From Okapia johnstoni (Eukaryota > Chordata > Mammalia > Artiodactyla > Giraffidae): a DNA stretch of 64,000 nt. Below are positions 63,904-64,000 of this stretch, in pieces. Numbering within the stretch: the first letter of the stretch is position 1; each line of letters starts with the position of its first letter. The position numbers and the translations under genes are program-made. Below the pieces are notes generated by a model. That model did no database searches and was not told the DNA's origin. It saw only the letters and a list, made by a program, of their open reading frames with translations. The stretch lies in the NCBI GenBank assembly GCA_024291935.2, contig CM044309.1, forward strand, positions 33,070,001 to 33,134,000, given 5' to 3'.

Positions 63904-64000
63904 CGCATGCCATGCTCAGTCGTGTCCAACTCTTTGTGACTCCGTGGACTATACCCTGCCAGGCTCTTCTGTCCATGGGGTTCTCCAGGCAAGAATACTG
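63904..64000 (-). mobile_element. Bov-tA-type SINE, cut by window end, minus
   Basis: On the plus strand: CGCATGCCATGCTCAGTCGT, ACTCCGTGGACTATACCCTG, TTCTCCAGGCAAGAATACTG. The element continues beyond the window, so its head and target-site duplication are not visible. Confidence 0.93.

Overview
This window is non-coding nuclear DNA from a ruminant, most likely a bovid such as cattle, sheep or goat. The evidence is the repeat content. About forty Bov-tA/Bov-A SINEs and several BovB (RTE) LINE fragments, including the ART2-type 3' end, are characteristic of ruminants. CHR-type tRNA-Glu SINEs mark the wider cetacean-hippo-ruminant group. The L1 3' ends are of artiodactyl type, and older fossils shared by mammals (MIR, L2, L1M, hAT, Tigger-like) are also present. 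The sequence alone does not fix the species.

I found no convincing protein-coding gene, rRNA or functional tRNA gene. The longer open frames fall inside BovB or SINE copies, or are no longer than chance would give in this much DNA. The window is probably intergenic or lies inside a long intron. One stretch, 36367-36464, has the form of a real internal exon (branch point, polypyrimidine tract, AG, 98 bases, consensus GT donor) and lies in a region free of young repeats. It is the best candidate for transcribed, spliced sequence.

Layout. 1-8400: SINEs, L1 3' ends, a dimeric SINE at 5060-5373, a mariner end at 6501-6541, an old hAT copy, and a stacked SINE/BovB cluster at 7392-7881. 8400-12800: poor in young repeats, with MIR copies and a perfect 60-base direct duplication (11344-11403 and 12321-12380). 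12800-25200: dense nesting, including SINE in L1, BovB in L1, and SINEs inside two copies of one ancient mammalian repeat. 25200-29300: mostly unique. 29302-30980: two BovB copies in opposite orientation around a SINE, forming a large inverted repeat. 31155-34746: CHR SINE, L1 and a hAT element inside L1M. 34747-38689: about 4 kb without young SINEs, holding the candidate exon and a FOX/MEF2-like motif pair. 38690-44700: SINEs and the longest BovB copy (43190-44329). 44700-53730: SINEs, CHR, MER5-like fossils, a Bov-A2 dimer and a complete Tigger-like MITE at 52647-53098. 53730-64000: quieter DNA with a 5'-inverted L1 (58130-59150), three CACGTG motifs at 61267-61362, an antisense L1 end, and a SINE cut by the window edge.

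There is no operon-like or cooperative gene system here. The interest lies in the mobile-element history, the exact duplication, the BovB inverted repeat, and a few possible cis-regulatory or exon candidates.
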